Shown: in pieces, positions 25,484-32,542 of the stretch
Layout: the number at the start of each line of letters is the position of its first letter
Position numbering within the stretch: the first letter of the stretch is position 1
Source: Sphingomonas zeae
Lineage (GTDB): Bacteria > Pseudomonadota > Alphaproteobacteria > Sphingomonadales > Sphingomonadaceae
Length of the DNA stretch: 64,000 nucleotides
NCBI RefSeq assembly: GCF_014197135.1
Contig: NZ_JACIFA010000012.1
Coordinates: 36,402-100,401, forward strand
Direction of reading: 5' to 3'
Notes under the pieces: model-generated
The model's database searches: none
Seen by the model: only the letters and a program-made list of their open reading frames with translations
What the model was told of the DNA's origin: nothing
Made by a program: the position numbers and the translations under genes

Positions 25484-26224
25484 TCAATGCCGCTTGATCG
25501 ACCCCACGACCCGCCCGTGGATGATAATGTCGGCCCGATTCACGATTTGATTTTCCACGTCGGGGTTGTCGCTGATGACCAGCACCTTCTCGGTATCGAT
25601 CGCGCGCAAGCGCTTCACAGCGCCCAAGCCAAATAGCCAGATTGCCCAGATGCGATCCTGGGCATTCAAGCTCGCCTGGTTCACGTCGACAAAAAGCAGG
25701 TCGCGATCATGAAGCGTCGGCTGCATGCTATCGCCGATGCCATCTACGATGCGTAGGCGATCAGGGGGCGTCACCGTCATGCTGCGAAGGAAGCCCAAGT
25801 CGAACTCAAAGGCCTCGCTTTCAATATAGCTATCGTCGAGATCCCTCCCCGGCCCCATTGAATATGACAGGTCGAGCCGGGCCACAGGGGCGGTTTCTCC
25901 ACCATCAACCGAGCGTACTGATGGCTGATCCGGCGCTTTATCAATACGTGTGGCCCGCTGTTCGGCGCCCCTGCCTTCAAACGAGATACCTGTCAGGGCG
26001 ATAACTTCGTCACGCGTGATCGGCGGATCCCCCTTCCCGACCAACGCCGACGCCAGACGATCCGCGACTTCTACCGGTAGCCGCTTATCATAGGCGGGAT
26101 CGAGGTAGCGTTGCACACCTGACCCATGGTTGTACCCTGCGGCAACAGCAAGGTCACGAACAGAGAGGCCAGATCGCAAGCGCAGGCGCGCTACAGCCGC
26201 CCCAGTAGATTCGTTATTTGACAC
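25484..26224 (-). CDS. CI-like repressor with S24 peptidase domain
   Basis: 246 residues from GTG 26224. The N-terminal HTH (GAAVARLRLRSGLSVRDLAV) is followed by a linker and an S24 domain with Ser in IGDSMQPTLHDRD and Lys in LGAVKRLRAID. It should hold the lysogen by binding the TGTAC-N9-GTACA operators and be inactivated by RecA-stimulated self-cleavage. GTG is preferred over ATG 26293 because the longer form would translate through the operator, and because GATAAT (26231-26236) would start the message at the GTG. Confidence 0.88.
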   Translation of the reverse strand: MSNNESTGAAVARLRLRSGLSVRDLAVAAGYNHGSGVQRYLDPAYDKRLPVEVADRLASALVGKGDPPITRDEVIALTGISFEGRGAEQRATRIDKAPDQPSVRSVDGGETAPVARLDLSYSMGPGRDLDDSYIESEAFEFDLGFLRSMTVTPPDRLRIVDGIGDSMQPTLHDRDLLFVDVNQASLNAQDRIWAIWLFGLGAVKRLRAIDTEKVLVISDNPDVENQIVNRADIIIHGRVVGSIKRH

Positions 26225-26261
26225 ATCTTCATTATCCAGCGACGTACGTACACAATCCACG

Positions 26262-26290
26262 TTGACAGATGTACGCTCCAAGTGTACACA
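26262..26290 (+). promoter_or_regulatory. Predicted early right promoter PR with overlapping repressor operator
   Basis: TTGACA (26262-26267), 17-bp spacer, TACACA (26285-26290). The 19-bp operator TGTAC-N9-GTACA spans 26270-26288. The predicted start point is about 26297, the A of the cro-like ATG. Extra GTAC half-sites lie at 26243-26252, between this promoter and cI. Confidence 0.75.
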
Positions 26291-26296
26291 CATGAC

Positions 26297-26521
26297 ATGG
26301 GCATCCGATCTGTCATCACTCGCTTCGGCGGCATTCGGCCAATGGCCGAGAAGCTGGGTCATCGCTCGCATACCACTGTGCAAGGCTGGTGGGATCGGGA
26401 TGTCATCCCGGCGCAGCGCCAGCGCGAGGTGCTGGACGAGGCGAAGCGACGCAAGATCAAGGTTAGCGCTGAGGATTTGATCGCGACGCCGCCCGTCGCT
26501 TCCGCGCAGGCAGCGGCATAG
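26297..26521 (+). CDS. Cro-like regulator, 74 aa
   Basis: From ATG 26297: GIRSVITRFGGIRPMAEKLG and TTVQGWWDRDVIPAQRQREV form a compact HTH of the YdaS/Cro (carph-type) kind. It is divergent from the CI-like gene across the operator and is the first gene of the rightward operon. A GTG at 26282 would put codons inside the promoter. The predicted message is leaderless. Confidence 0.85.
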   Translation: MGIRSVITRFGGIRPMAEKLGHRSHTTVQGWWDRDVIPAQRQREVLDEAKRRKIKVSAEDLIATPPVASAQAAA

Positions 26522-26665
26522 ATGCGCGATCCCGAGCCCTTCGACTTCCTTGTGAAGTGCTTCATCGCGCTGTTGCTGCTGTTTGCAACGCTCGCGCTGA
26601 TCGACATCCGCAATGACATTCGCCGCGCGCCTCGGTGCTCGGCCAGCACTAAGGTAGCAGCATAA
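26522..26665 (+). CDS. Small single-pass membrane protein, 47 aa
   Basis: It begins immediately after the cro-like stop and overlaps the next ATG by one base (TAATG). One transmembrane helix (about residues 9-27, FLVKCFIALLLLFATLAL) follows a short acidic start. Function unknown. Confidence 0.6.
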   Translation: MRDPEPFDFLVKCFIALLLLFATLALIDIRNDIRRAPRCSASTKVAA

Positions 26666-26919
26666 TGGCCTGCCACCCCGAGCAGCCGTTCACGCCCGAG
26701 CAGGAAGCGCGCATCCGGGAGATCGTCGCAGGCTTCGCCGGATCCGGCAGCGCCTCTTGCGGTGAAGCCTGCGAGATGATCCGTCAGATTGCTGAGGTCG
26801 ATCTCACGCCTGCTCCAGCCCAGCATCCCTTGCCAAGGTCGTCCGCCAGAGCAGTATCTTCTCCTTATCAACCGGGAGAAAATCTTCGTTCTCAAGAATC
26901 TGGAGAGTGTCATGCATGA
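26665..26919 (+). CDS. Hypothetical phage protein, 84 aa
   Basis: It starts MACHPEQPFTPEQEARIREI. Residues 1-48 look like a folded protein with a Cys pair; the last third is Ser/Pro-rich and overlaps an oppositely oriented gene (26804-27061). The C-terminal part may therefore not be selected as protein. Coupled to the preceding gene. Confidence 0.5.
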   Translation: MACHPEQPFTPEQEARIREIVAGFAGSGSASCGEACEMIRQIAEVDLTPAPAQHPLPRSSARAVSSPYQPGENLRSQESGECHA

Positions 26920-27061
26920 CCTTCAGAGCTTGAGGGTTCACAATTCCCTGCTTTGCCAGCGTCGGCATCAATCGCGTCAGCCAAAATGTCGTGAAGGTCA
27001 GCACCTGGTAATTGAAATCCTGCCGTTTCGCGAGCGCGGTGGGGTCTTCGCCGAGCATCAT
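26804..27061 (-). CDS. Oppositely oriented small gene in the early right operon, 85 aa
   Basis: Starts ATGATG at 27061 with AAGAGG 4-7 nt upstream. The protein (MMLGEDPTALAKRQDFNYQV, then NPQALKVMHDTLQILENEDF) has a natural composition and AT-richer codons than its neighbours. It faces against the rightward early operon, so it must have its own promoter and is probably a late-acquired cargo gene. No family is recognised. Confidence 0.6.
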   Translation of the reverse strand: MMLGEDPTALAKRQDFNYQVLTFTTFWLTRLMPTLAKQGIVNPQALKVMHDTLQILENEDFLPVDKEKILLWRTTLARDAGLEQA

Positions 27062-27143
27062 TTACCTCTTCGTGCGTGTGTAGGATCTCGCACGATAGCC
27101 GAAGGCCGGAGCGCGTCCAGTGCTCCGGCTGGAGGGCGCTGAC

Positions 27144-27449
27144 ATGGCCTGCGCTGCCTGCCAGTCCGTGACCTGCGGCCATTCCGATCCGGTCTATGCC
27201 GGTATCCATCCTCTCCCTGCGGCTGCCGCCTCCGTACTCCCATGCTCTGGCGGCAGCACCTTCACCGGCGGCGGCGCACTCCCGGCCGCCGCCGGTGACA
27301 TTGTCGACCAGCGCGCGGGCTTTCGCGATGCGGACGGCGCGCGGTGCGGTGGAAAGGCAATCACTGTTCATGCCGGATCGTATGGCCGTTGCGACACCGC
27401 AACGTCATCCGGAAAGGCTGACGACATTTCCGCTGAGGGAAATCAATGA
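27144..27449 (+). CDS. Possible small protein, 101 aa (weak)
   Basis: ATG 27144 has GGAGG 9 nt upstream, and the stop overlaps the next ATG (ATGA), which supports a gene. The Ala/Gly-rich sequence (MACAACQSVTCGHSDPVYAG) is not convincing, and another frame over 27300-27440 also looks coding. The true gene here may be shorter or shifted. Confidence 0.35.
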   Translation: MACAACQSVTCGHSDPVYAGIHPLPAAAASVLPCSGGSTFTGGGALPAAAGDIVDQRAGFRDADGARCGGKAITVHAGSYGRCDTATSSGKADDISAEGNQ

Positions 27450-27913
27450 CTCCCGAGAAAATCGACCTGAAGCGCGCGACGCAGGAGATGGTCAAGGGCG
27501 TCGGCGGCCTAGAGGCGGCGGCGGGTTTCTGCCGCGTCGGCAAGTCGGTGCTCGGCGATAACCAGTCCGTGTCTCGGCCCGAGAGCTTCATCGCGATTGA
27601 CGTCGTCGCGGACCTGGAGCCGCTGGCGCGCGAGCGGTCTGGCTGGCCGCATGTCACCCGCGCCCTATGCAAGCAGATGGGCGGCGTTTTCGTGGCAGTG
27701 CCCGAGGGCCGCGCGACCGGCGCAAACCTGATGGGCCTGCTTGCACGCAAGGTGAAGGAAGGGGCCGATGTCTCGTCCGGGCTTTGCGAGGCGCTGCGCG
27801 ATGGCGTGGTCGAGCCGGCGGAGGCCCGCAAGGTGCGGTCGGAGATCATGGAATTGATGGAATTGCTTGCCGCGATGGACGCCGAGTTGGCGTCGATCGA
27901 GCAAGACGGATGA
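27446..27913 (+). CDS. Phage CII-like regulatory protein (CP76 type)
   Basis: 155 residues, start with GAGG 7 nt upstream. VGGLEAAAGFCRVGKSVLGD and ESFIAIDVVADLEPLAR match the CP76/CII regulatory family, in which an HTH is followed by a helical domain. Such proteins control the lysis-lysogeny decision or activate repressor transcription. Its place three genes after the cro-like gene fits. The C-terminal helix (SEIMELMELLAAMDAELASI) is likely coiled coil. Confidence 0.78.
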   Translation: MTPEKIDLKRATQEMVKGVGGLEAAAGFCRVGKSVLGDNQSVSRPESFIAIDVVADLEPLARERSGWPHVTRALCKQMGGVFVAVPEGRATGANLMGLLARKVKEGADVSSGLCEALRDGVVEPAEARKVRSEIMELMELLAAMDAELASIEQDG

Positions 27914-27954
27914 GGACCAATCAGCCGGTCTGACCCGGCTCTGGAGTGACGACG

Positions 27955-28134
27955 ATGACGATTGCCAATGACGACGCGGGAGCGGCTGGCGCTGCTTTCG
28001 CGACCGAAGAATTGCGTCTTGCGATGGTGCAGCCTGCGGCGGCGGTGATCGTCTCCGGCGGGCAGGCGTACCGTTTCTTGCCGATCAGCGATCCCGCCCA
28101 AGCGGTGATCCCTCTGTTCGAGGTGGCAGCGTAA
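27955..28134 (+). CDS. Small phage protein, 59 aa
   Basis: ATG 27955 with GGAG upstream (GTG 27946 alternative). MTIANDDAGAAGAAFATEEL is followed by a strand-rich half containing GGQAYRFLPIS. It overlaps the start of the next gene by one base. Function unknown. Confidence 0.55.
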   Translation: MTIANDDAGAAGAAFATEELRLAMVQPAAAVIVSGGQAYRFLPISDPAQAVIPLFEVAA

Positions 28135-28334
28135 TGGCCGACCACATCGACATGGCGAATGAGGTTGCCGAGGCCGAAGCCGCACGGGGCATTGCGGCAG
28201 CCCAGTCCGCCAATCACCCGGTCGGCATTGAGGGCGAGTGCGACCAATGCGGCGACCACTTCACCCGTTTGGTGAAGGACCACCTGGGATACCGCTGCGG
28301 CTATTGCCGTGACGGTCGGCGGAAGCCGCGCTGA
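28134..28334 (+). CDS. DksA/TraR-type C4 zinc-finger protein, 66 aa
   Basis: EAARGIAAAQSANHP followed by CDQCGDHF and YRCGYCRDGR is a TraR-like four-cysteine zinc finger. Phage TraR/DksA homologues bind RNA polymerase in the secondary channel and reset host promoters. The short length matches TraR rather than DksA. It is in the rightward early operon. Confidence 0.8.
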   Translation: MADHIDMANEVAEAEAARGIAAAQSANHPVGIEGECDQCGDHFTRLVKDHLGYRCGYCRDGRRKPR

Positions 28335-28498
28335 TGGCCCGCGATCCCTCTATCGCTCGCATGGACAAGCTGGCCGAATTGATGGCGGACGGCTGCCCGA
28401 CGCTGACGGACGCCGCCTATCGGATGCGGATGCCGGTGCAGCAGGTCGAGCGGCTGTGGAAGCTGATCCGGCAGGGCCTGGGGGATCAGGCGCGATGA
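28334..28498 (+). CDS. Small HTH-like phage protein, 54 aa
   Basis: MARDPSIARMDKLAELMADG then LTDAAYRMRMPVQQVERLWK, a likely helix-turn-helix. It is joined to both neighbours by overlapping start/stop codons. It is probably a small DNA-binding early protein; the target is unknown. Confidence 0.6.
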   Translation: MARDPSIARMDKLAELMADGCPTLTDAAYRMRMPVQQVERLWKLIRQGLGDQAR

Positions 28499-29109
28499 GC
28501 ACCGGCAGCATTGTCCGAGCGGCTCCATATGAGCGCGCTGCCGACGACTGGTATGTCGAGCCCCAGTGGTGCGTCGAGCAGCTGGCGGACGCGATCGCAT
28601 TCGAGCATCGCACCATTATCTGGGACCCGTGCTGTGGGCGTGGGACGATCCCCGACGCATTCCGGTCCAAGGGCTATGTGGCCTACGGCAGCGACATCGT
28701 TGACCGCGGCTGCGCGCACTTCCTGGGCGCCTATGACGTGCTTGGTCCGTCGCTCCCAGGGGCGCTCGCCGGTTTCTCAGATGTGTCGGCGGTAACGAAC
28801 CCGCCGTTCAAGATCGCCGAGGCGATCGCACGCCAGCTGCTGGCCAAGCCGCTCCGCCGCGTCGCGATCCTCCAGCAACTGTCGTTCCTCGCCAGCCAGG
28901 GGCGGCAATCGCTCTTCACCGACTTTCCCCCCAGTGACGTGCTGGTGCTCTCGCAGCGCCCATCCATGCCGCCTGGCCACATGATCGCCGATCTGGGCGA
29001 TCGGGCCTTTCGCGGCGGCACGACGGACTTCTGCTGGATCGTGTGGACCCGTCCGCATGACCGCGAGACCCGTACCCGCTGGCTCCCCATCACCACGAAG
29101 GAATCATAA
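28495..29109 (+). CDS. N6-adenine methyltransferase-like phage protein, 204 aa
   Basis: SAM-binding motif I is [16 protein letters not shown] and the catalytic motif IV is [13 protein letters not shown] (NPPF type). The N-terminal [16 protein letters not shown] is shared by phage adenine-methylase-like proteins. It has no partner nuclease, so it probably protects phage DNA from restriction or alters regulation. Activity is not certain because the target-recognition part is small. Confidence 0.8.
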   Translation: MSTGSIVRAAPYERAADDWYVEPQWCVEQLADAIAFEHRTIIWDPCCGRGTIPDAFRSKGYVAYGSDIVDRGCAHFLGAYDVLGPSLPGALAGFSDVSAVTNPPFKIAEAIARQLLAKPLRRVAILQQLSFLASQGRQSLFTDFPPSDVLVLSQRPSMPPGHMIADLGDRAFRGGTTDFCWIVWTRPHDRETRTRWLPITTKES

Positions 29110-29111
29110 CC

Positions 29112-29369
29112 ATGGCAGACGATTTCGACACCTCTGGCAACGTGACCGCCGAGGAACTGCGCCTCCTGATCGAGCGCGCTGAGCGCCTGGAGGAAGAGAA
29201 GAAGGGCATCAGCGACGACATCAAGGATGTGTTCGCCGAGGCGAAGGCGCGTGGGTACGACCCGAAGCAGATCCGCAAGATCATGGTCATCCGCAAGAAG
29301 CGCCGCGAGGAATACCAGGAGGAGGAAGCCATCCTCCACACCTACATGACCGCGCTGGGCATGATCTGA
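29112..29369 (+). CDS. GapR homologue (DUF2312)
   Basis: 85 residues: [40 protein letters not shown] and [20 protein letters not shown] are the conserved coiled-coil core of GapR. GapR in Caulobacter is an essential nucleoid protein that clamps overtwisted DNA ahead of forks and RNA polymerase. The phage copy has full length and the conserved lysine/arginine ridge. It lies just upstream of the replication genes. Confidence 0.88.
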   Translation: MADDFDTSGNVTAEELRLLIERAERLEEEKKGISDDIKDVFAEAKARGYDPKQIRKIMVIRKKRREEYQEEEAILHTYMTALGMI

Positions 29370-29572
29370 TGCTCGGGTCGCTGCTCTCCGTCTTCCGCCA
29401 GGCCCCCGTTGACCGCCTCGCCCCGCTGCGCGCCGACCTCGACGCGGCGTTGGCGGAACGTCGGATGCAGCGGCCCACCTCCCCCCGCTTGGAGACGCGT
29501 CGGTTCGAACTGGCGCGTCCCAAGGTCGAAGAACTGCGGCGCTCGCTCGCCGATCAGCAGGTGACATTCTGA
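29369..29572 (+). CDS. Hypothetical phage protein, 67 aa
   Basis: [20 protein letters not shown] is followed by a basic helical region (LETRRFELARPKVEELRRSL). Start and stop overlap both neighbours by one base. No family is recognised. Confidence 0.55.
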   Translation: MLGSLLSVFRQAPVDRLAPLRADLDAALAERRMQRPTSPRLETRRFELARPKVEELRRSLADQQVTF

Positions 29573-29748
29573 TGGACGACCATGCGCAGCATTCGCGCGG
29601 GCCGAGTGCTCGGCGGCTGGCATTGCAGCGGGCCTGCCCGACCTGCGGCGCCCTACCCCGTCATCCGTGCATCGGATCGCGCGGTAAAGCGCGCGTATCT
29701 GTCCACGCCGACCGCTTGGCCCAGGCACGGGGGCAGCGACCCGCGTGA
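29572..29748 (+). CDS. Small zinc-finger protein, 58 aa
   Basis: CPTCGALPRHPCIGSRGK then VSVHADR is a C-x2-C ... C ... H arrangement seen in short phage and actinobacterial zinc-finger proteins. ATG 29572 overlaps the preceding stop, and the stop overlaps the GTG of the replication gene. Likely nucleic-acid binding. Confidence 0.65.
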   Translation: MDDHAQHSRGPSARRLALQRACPTCGALPRHPCIGSRGKARVSVHADRLAQARGQRPA

Positions 29749-30482
29749 CGCTCCTGACCGGCTTTGATCTGTGTCGCGCCGCCGTCGCGGTCGAGGCTAT
29801 CAGCGCGCCTGAGCAGAGCGTGCTGATGGTGCTCGCTATCATGGCCGACAAGCAGGCGCAGTGCTGGCCCAGCATTGCGGGATTGGTAAGCCGGACGAAG
29901 CTGTCCGAACGGTCTGTGCAGAATGCGGTGAAGGCGCTGGCTGAAGCTGGGCATCTCACGCGCAAGGAGCGCCCAGGTCACGGCGTCGTCTACACCGTAC
30001 ACCCCCGCACGGTGTGCGCCCCCGCACAGGCTGCACCCCCGCAGGAGATGCGCCCCGCAGGAGATGCGGCAACCCCCGCAGGTGGTGCACCCAAACAGCC
30101 AAGAACCACCAAACCTACGAAGGCTTCGCCTTCTTCGGTACCGCGAGCAGAGCGTGCCACGAAAGTCCCGGCGGACTTCTGGCCAGCGCCCGCCGCCGCC
30201 TCCCTCACCGCCAAGGCTATGGCCGATTGGCCGCCTGGCGAGATCGAGGAGCAGGTCGAGCACTTCATCGACCTGCACACGACGAAGGGGACAACCAGCC
30301 TCGACTGGCAAGCCTCCTGGAGAACCTGGGTCAAGAACTGGAAACGCTTCAATGGCAACCGACCTCGCAACCACCGCAATCCCGACGAGCTCCAAAACCC
30401 TATGGTGCGGGCTCTACGAAACGCCGAAGCTCGAGAAGCTCGTAAAGGAAGCGCCGTCGTTCAGCCACGTCTGCTCTCCTGA
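29745..30482 (+). CDS. Winged-helix replication initiator-like protein
   Basis: 245 residues from GTG 29745. The N-terminal winged helix (ISAPEQSVLMVLAIMADKQA then LSERSVQNAVKALAEAG) is the phage replication-protein type. A Pro/Ala-rich linker (about residues 88-145) leads to a C-terminal domain with LDWQASWRTWVKNWKRF, as in DnaD-like/O-like initiators. It probably binds the phage origin and recruits the helicase loader encoded next. Its 3' end overlaps that gene by 131 bp. Confidence 0.78.
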   Translation: MTLLTGFDLCRAAVAVEAISAPEQSVLMVLAIMADKQAQCWPSIAGLVSRTKLSERSVQNAVKALAEAGHLTRKERPGHGVVYTVHPRTVCAPAQAAPPQEMRPAGDAATPAGGAPKQPRTTKPTKASPSSVPRAERATKVPADFWPAPAAASLTAKAMADWPPGEIEEQVEHFIDLHTTKGTTSLDWQASWRTWVKNWKRFNGNRPRNHRNPDELQNPMVRALRNAEAREARKGSAVVQPRLLS

Positions 30483-30924
30483 CGAGCGGGCCGCGCTGGT
30501 CGCGCTGGTGCCGCAGTACGAGGCGTCGCTGTCGCCAGCGTCCCGGCAGGGCTGCCGCCGCGCGATCGCCAAGCTCGCCATGGCCTATCCGTCGGCGAAG
30601 GTCAGCGACATTGAGGCGGAAGCCCGGCTGGAGATTTACGCCGATGCGCTCGACGACGTGCCCGGTGATGTGCTCGCCGCGGCCTGCGCCGCCGCGCTGC
30701 GCGAAAGCCGGTTCTTCCCTACCCCGGCCGAAATCCGCGAGCGGTGCGGCATGCTCGCCCGGCGGAAGTGGGAGCTGTCCAAAATCCGCGCGCTGGTCGC
30801 TACGCATGACCGCATGTGGCGCCCCGATCCGGCACCGCTGAGCGCGAAGGAAGCCGCCGAGGTCTCGGAGATCGCGGCGCGGTTCAAGACCGATGACCAG
30901 ACGGCGGAGGCCAAGGCAGCATGA
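30352..30924 (+). CDS. Probable helicase-loader-type replication protein, 190 aa
   Basis: The region SRQGCRRAIAKLAMAYPSAK, EARLEIYADALDDVPGDVLA and SRFFPTPAEIRERCG is typical of phage replication accessory proteins that pair with DnaC-like or P-like loaders. ATG 30352 lies inside the previous gene; a shorter form starting after 30480 is possible but no good start was found. The pairing with the initiator supports a replication role. Confidence 0.65.
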   Translation: MATDLATTAIPTSSKTLWCGLYETPKLEKLVKEAPSFSHVCSPDERAALVALVPQYEASLSPASRQGCRRAIAKLAMAYPSAKVSDIEAEARLEIYADALDDVPGDVLAAACAAALRESRFFPTPAEIRERCGMLARRKWELSKIRALVATHDRMWRPDPAPLSAKEAAEVSEIAARFKTDDQTAEAKAA

Positions 30925-31124
30925 CCGTCGAGCGCTTCACCTTCGAGGTCGACCGCGAGAAGATGTTCGACATGGTCGCGGCCGTGGGCGACGGCGGCTC
31001 GACTATCGGCCTCCGGATTGCAGGCGTGCTGTTGGCAGGCCAGCCGGATTGGCGGGATGTCGTCGGCCTGACCTATTACGGGGTGACCTTCATCCCCGAT
31101 CCCTCGGAGGGTTCGGGATCGTGA
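30921..31124 (+). CDS. Hypothetical phage protein, 67 aa
   Basis: MTVERFTFEVDREKMFDMVA and a strand-rich C-terminal half (VVGLTYYGVTFIPDPSEG). ATGA overlap with the gene before it. No family is recognised. Confidence 0.6.
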   Translation: MTVERFTFEVDREKMFDMVAAVGDGGSTIGLRIAGVLLAGQPDWRDVVGLTYYGVTFIPDPSEGSGS

Positions 31125-31125
31125 C

Positions 31126-31302
31126 GTGGCGCGCAATACGGGCACCCCGCCACCGTTTGAAACGGTCGACATATGCTTCCGTAACAAGGTCGTCGTGCGG
31201 GGGATCAGCCCCAAGCGGTGGCGGTGGACGCTCAATGACCCCGCGTACCCACCGAATTACGACTTCGACATCATCGACTGGCAGCTGACCGCAAAGGGGT
31301 GA
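31126..31302 (+). CDS. Hypothetical phage protein, 58 aa
   Basis: Starts at GTG 31126 two bases after the preceding stop. The sequence (RNTGTPPPFETVDICFRNK then DPAYPPNYDFDIIDWQL) looks like a real small beta-rich protein. An adjacent GTG at 31121 is in a different frame. Function unknown. Confidence 0.55.
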   Translation: MARNTGTPPPFETVDICFRNKVVVRGISPKRWRWTLNDPAYPPNYDFDIIDWQLTAKG

Positions 31303-31354
31303 GCACCAGGCGGTGTTTATGGTATGTTCTCAACAGATTGGCAGGGCGGATTTT

Positions 31355-31972
31355 ATGGGGCGCAGCAAGGGTAAATTGAGCAAGGGGCAGCCTCGGGGCA
31401 GCCGGTCGGCATCGGGGCGCAAGCGTGATCGAACGCCTGTTTTGCTGATGCCGTGCGAGGGCATCCAGCGCCGCCGCGCTCTGTATGGCCTCCCAGCGAA
31501 TGACGTGGGCGAGGTGGACGCCAAGGCCCGCCAGGATCGTGGGCGCAAGGCAGAGACGGACACCTGCGACGCGATCGGCCGGGCCTATTGCGCCGGGCTG
31601 CTCGGGACTGGTCGGCAGGCCGAGGACAGGCTGAACGCAGCACGCCGTATCGCCGCCGCCTATTGGTTCGCATACGGCTTCACGACACCTGACAGCCTCG
31701 CGCGCTTCCAGCCCCAGCACGGTAAACTGCCGTCCGACCCCGAGCGCGACGCCCTGCGCGAGGCGTCGCTGACCCGGTCGCTGGAACTGATCAACGCGCA
31801 GGGGCGACACATCAGGAACGCGTTCGACCAGCTGGTCATTGATCCCAACCCAGACTGCGGCCCGGCCTGGCTGGACGCGATCGTCGTGGCCCACCGCGCC
31901 AAGCGGCAGGCTCAAGCCAGCCAGTACCAGCAGTTGGAGCGCGCGCTCGACGGACTTGATTTGATCGCTTGA
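31355..31972 (+). CDS. Hypothetical phage protein, 205 aa, end of early right region
   Basis: ATG 31355 gives MGRSKGKLSKGQPRGSRSAS, a basic disordered N-terminus. The rest is helical (RLNAARRIAAAYWFAYGFTT and ELINAQGRHIRNAFDQLVID). It is the last gene before a strong hairpin and the packaging genes, the usual position of a late regulator or antiterminator. That role is inferred only from position. Confidence 0.6.
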   Translation: MGRSKGKLSKGQPRGSRSASGRKRDRTPVLLMPCEGIQRRRALYGLPANDVGEVDAKARQDRGRKAETDTCDAIGRAYCAGLLGTGRQAEDRLNAARRIAAAYWFAYGFTTPDSLARFQPQHGKLPSDPERDALREASLTRSLELINAQGRHIRNAFDQLVIDPNPDCGPAWLDAIVVAHRAKRQAQASQYQQLERALDGLDLIA

Positions 31973-32030
31973 CGTTCCCGTTTATTTCTGGCAGGCAGTC
32001 ATGGTGCACGTTGTGCGCTCGGAGTGATCG

Positions 32031-32059
32031 AGAGCCGCGCCCCTTGGGGTAGCGGCTCT
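32031..32059 (+). terminator. Hairpin between early right region and packaging genes
   Basis: Perfect 8-bp stem AGAGCCGC / GCGGCTCT with a 13-nt loop. It has only a weak T tract after it. It may be a terminator that late antitermination must pass, or a processing site. Confidence 0.5.
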
Positions 32060-32086
32060 TGCCGTATCTGGGGCGGAGGCTGGCAT

Positions 32087-32398
32087 GTGACGAAGCGTCT
32101 TCGCGGACGCGCTGCCGTAGAGCAGCGCCGCCGCCGCCTCGCCGATGAACCCCTTTGCCGTCTCTGTGCCGAGCGTGGGGTCATCACCCCCTCGACCGTC
32201 CCCGATCACATCAAGCCCCTCGCATTGGGCGGGCTCGACATCGACACCAATATCCGATGCCTGTGTGATCGGTGCCACCGCATGGTGACCGCCGAGCAAT
32301 TCGGGAAGACCCGGTCGAAGGGCATGGGCGGGTGCGACGCGACCGGCCTGCCGACCGACCCGACCCACCCCTGGGCGGCCGCCCTCGGGCGGGCCTGA
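32087..32398 (+). CDS. HNH endonuclease adjacent to terminase
   Basis: 103 residues from GTG 32087 (GGAGG 7 nt upstream). CRLCAERGVITPSTVPDHIK, then GGLDIDTNIRCLCDRCHRM, is the HNH/zinc arrangement. HNH proteins next to terminase in HK97-type phages are required for cos cleavage and packaging. That role and the position fit well. Confidence 0.85.
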   Translation: MTKRLRGRAAVEQRRRRLADEPLCRLCAERGVITPSTVPDHIKPLALGGLDIDTNIRCLCDRCHRMVTAEQFGKTRSKGMGGCDATGLPTDPTHPWAAALGRA

Positions 32399-32439
32399 CC
32401 CCTCGACCCGGCCGACCCCCGCCACCCCCGCCCCGACCC

Positions 32440-32490
32440 CGGCGCCGCCACCCCCTGGGGGGGGGGCGGGTCAAAAGTCTGGGGCGATCG
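32440..32490. other. Candidate cos region with a 10-G tract
   Basis: The 144 bases between the HNH gene and the small terminase gene hold no gene. They change from a C-rich stretch to CCCCC-T followed by ten G (32457-32466), then CGGGTCAAAAGTCTGGGG. Cohesive-end phages with P27-type small terminases place cos here, and the strand-asymmetric GC block fits. The cut positions cannot be read from sequence alone. Confidence 0.45.
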
Positions 32491-32542
32491 TGCTGGAAAC
32501 CGACGGTCCCTCTTCTTTCATCGCTAATACAGGATTTGCTCC

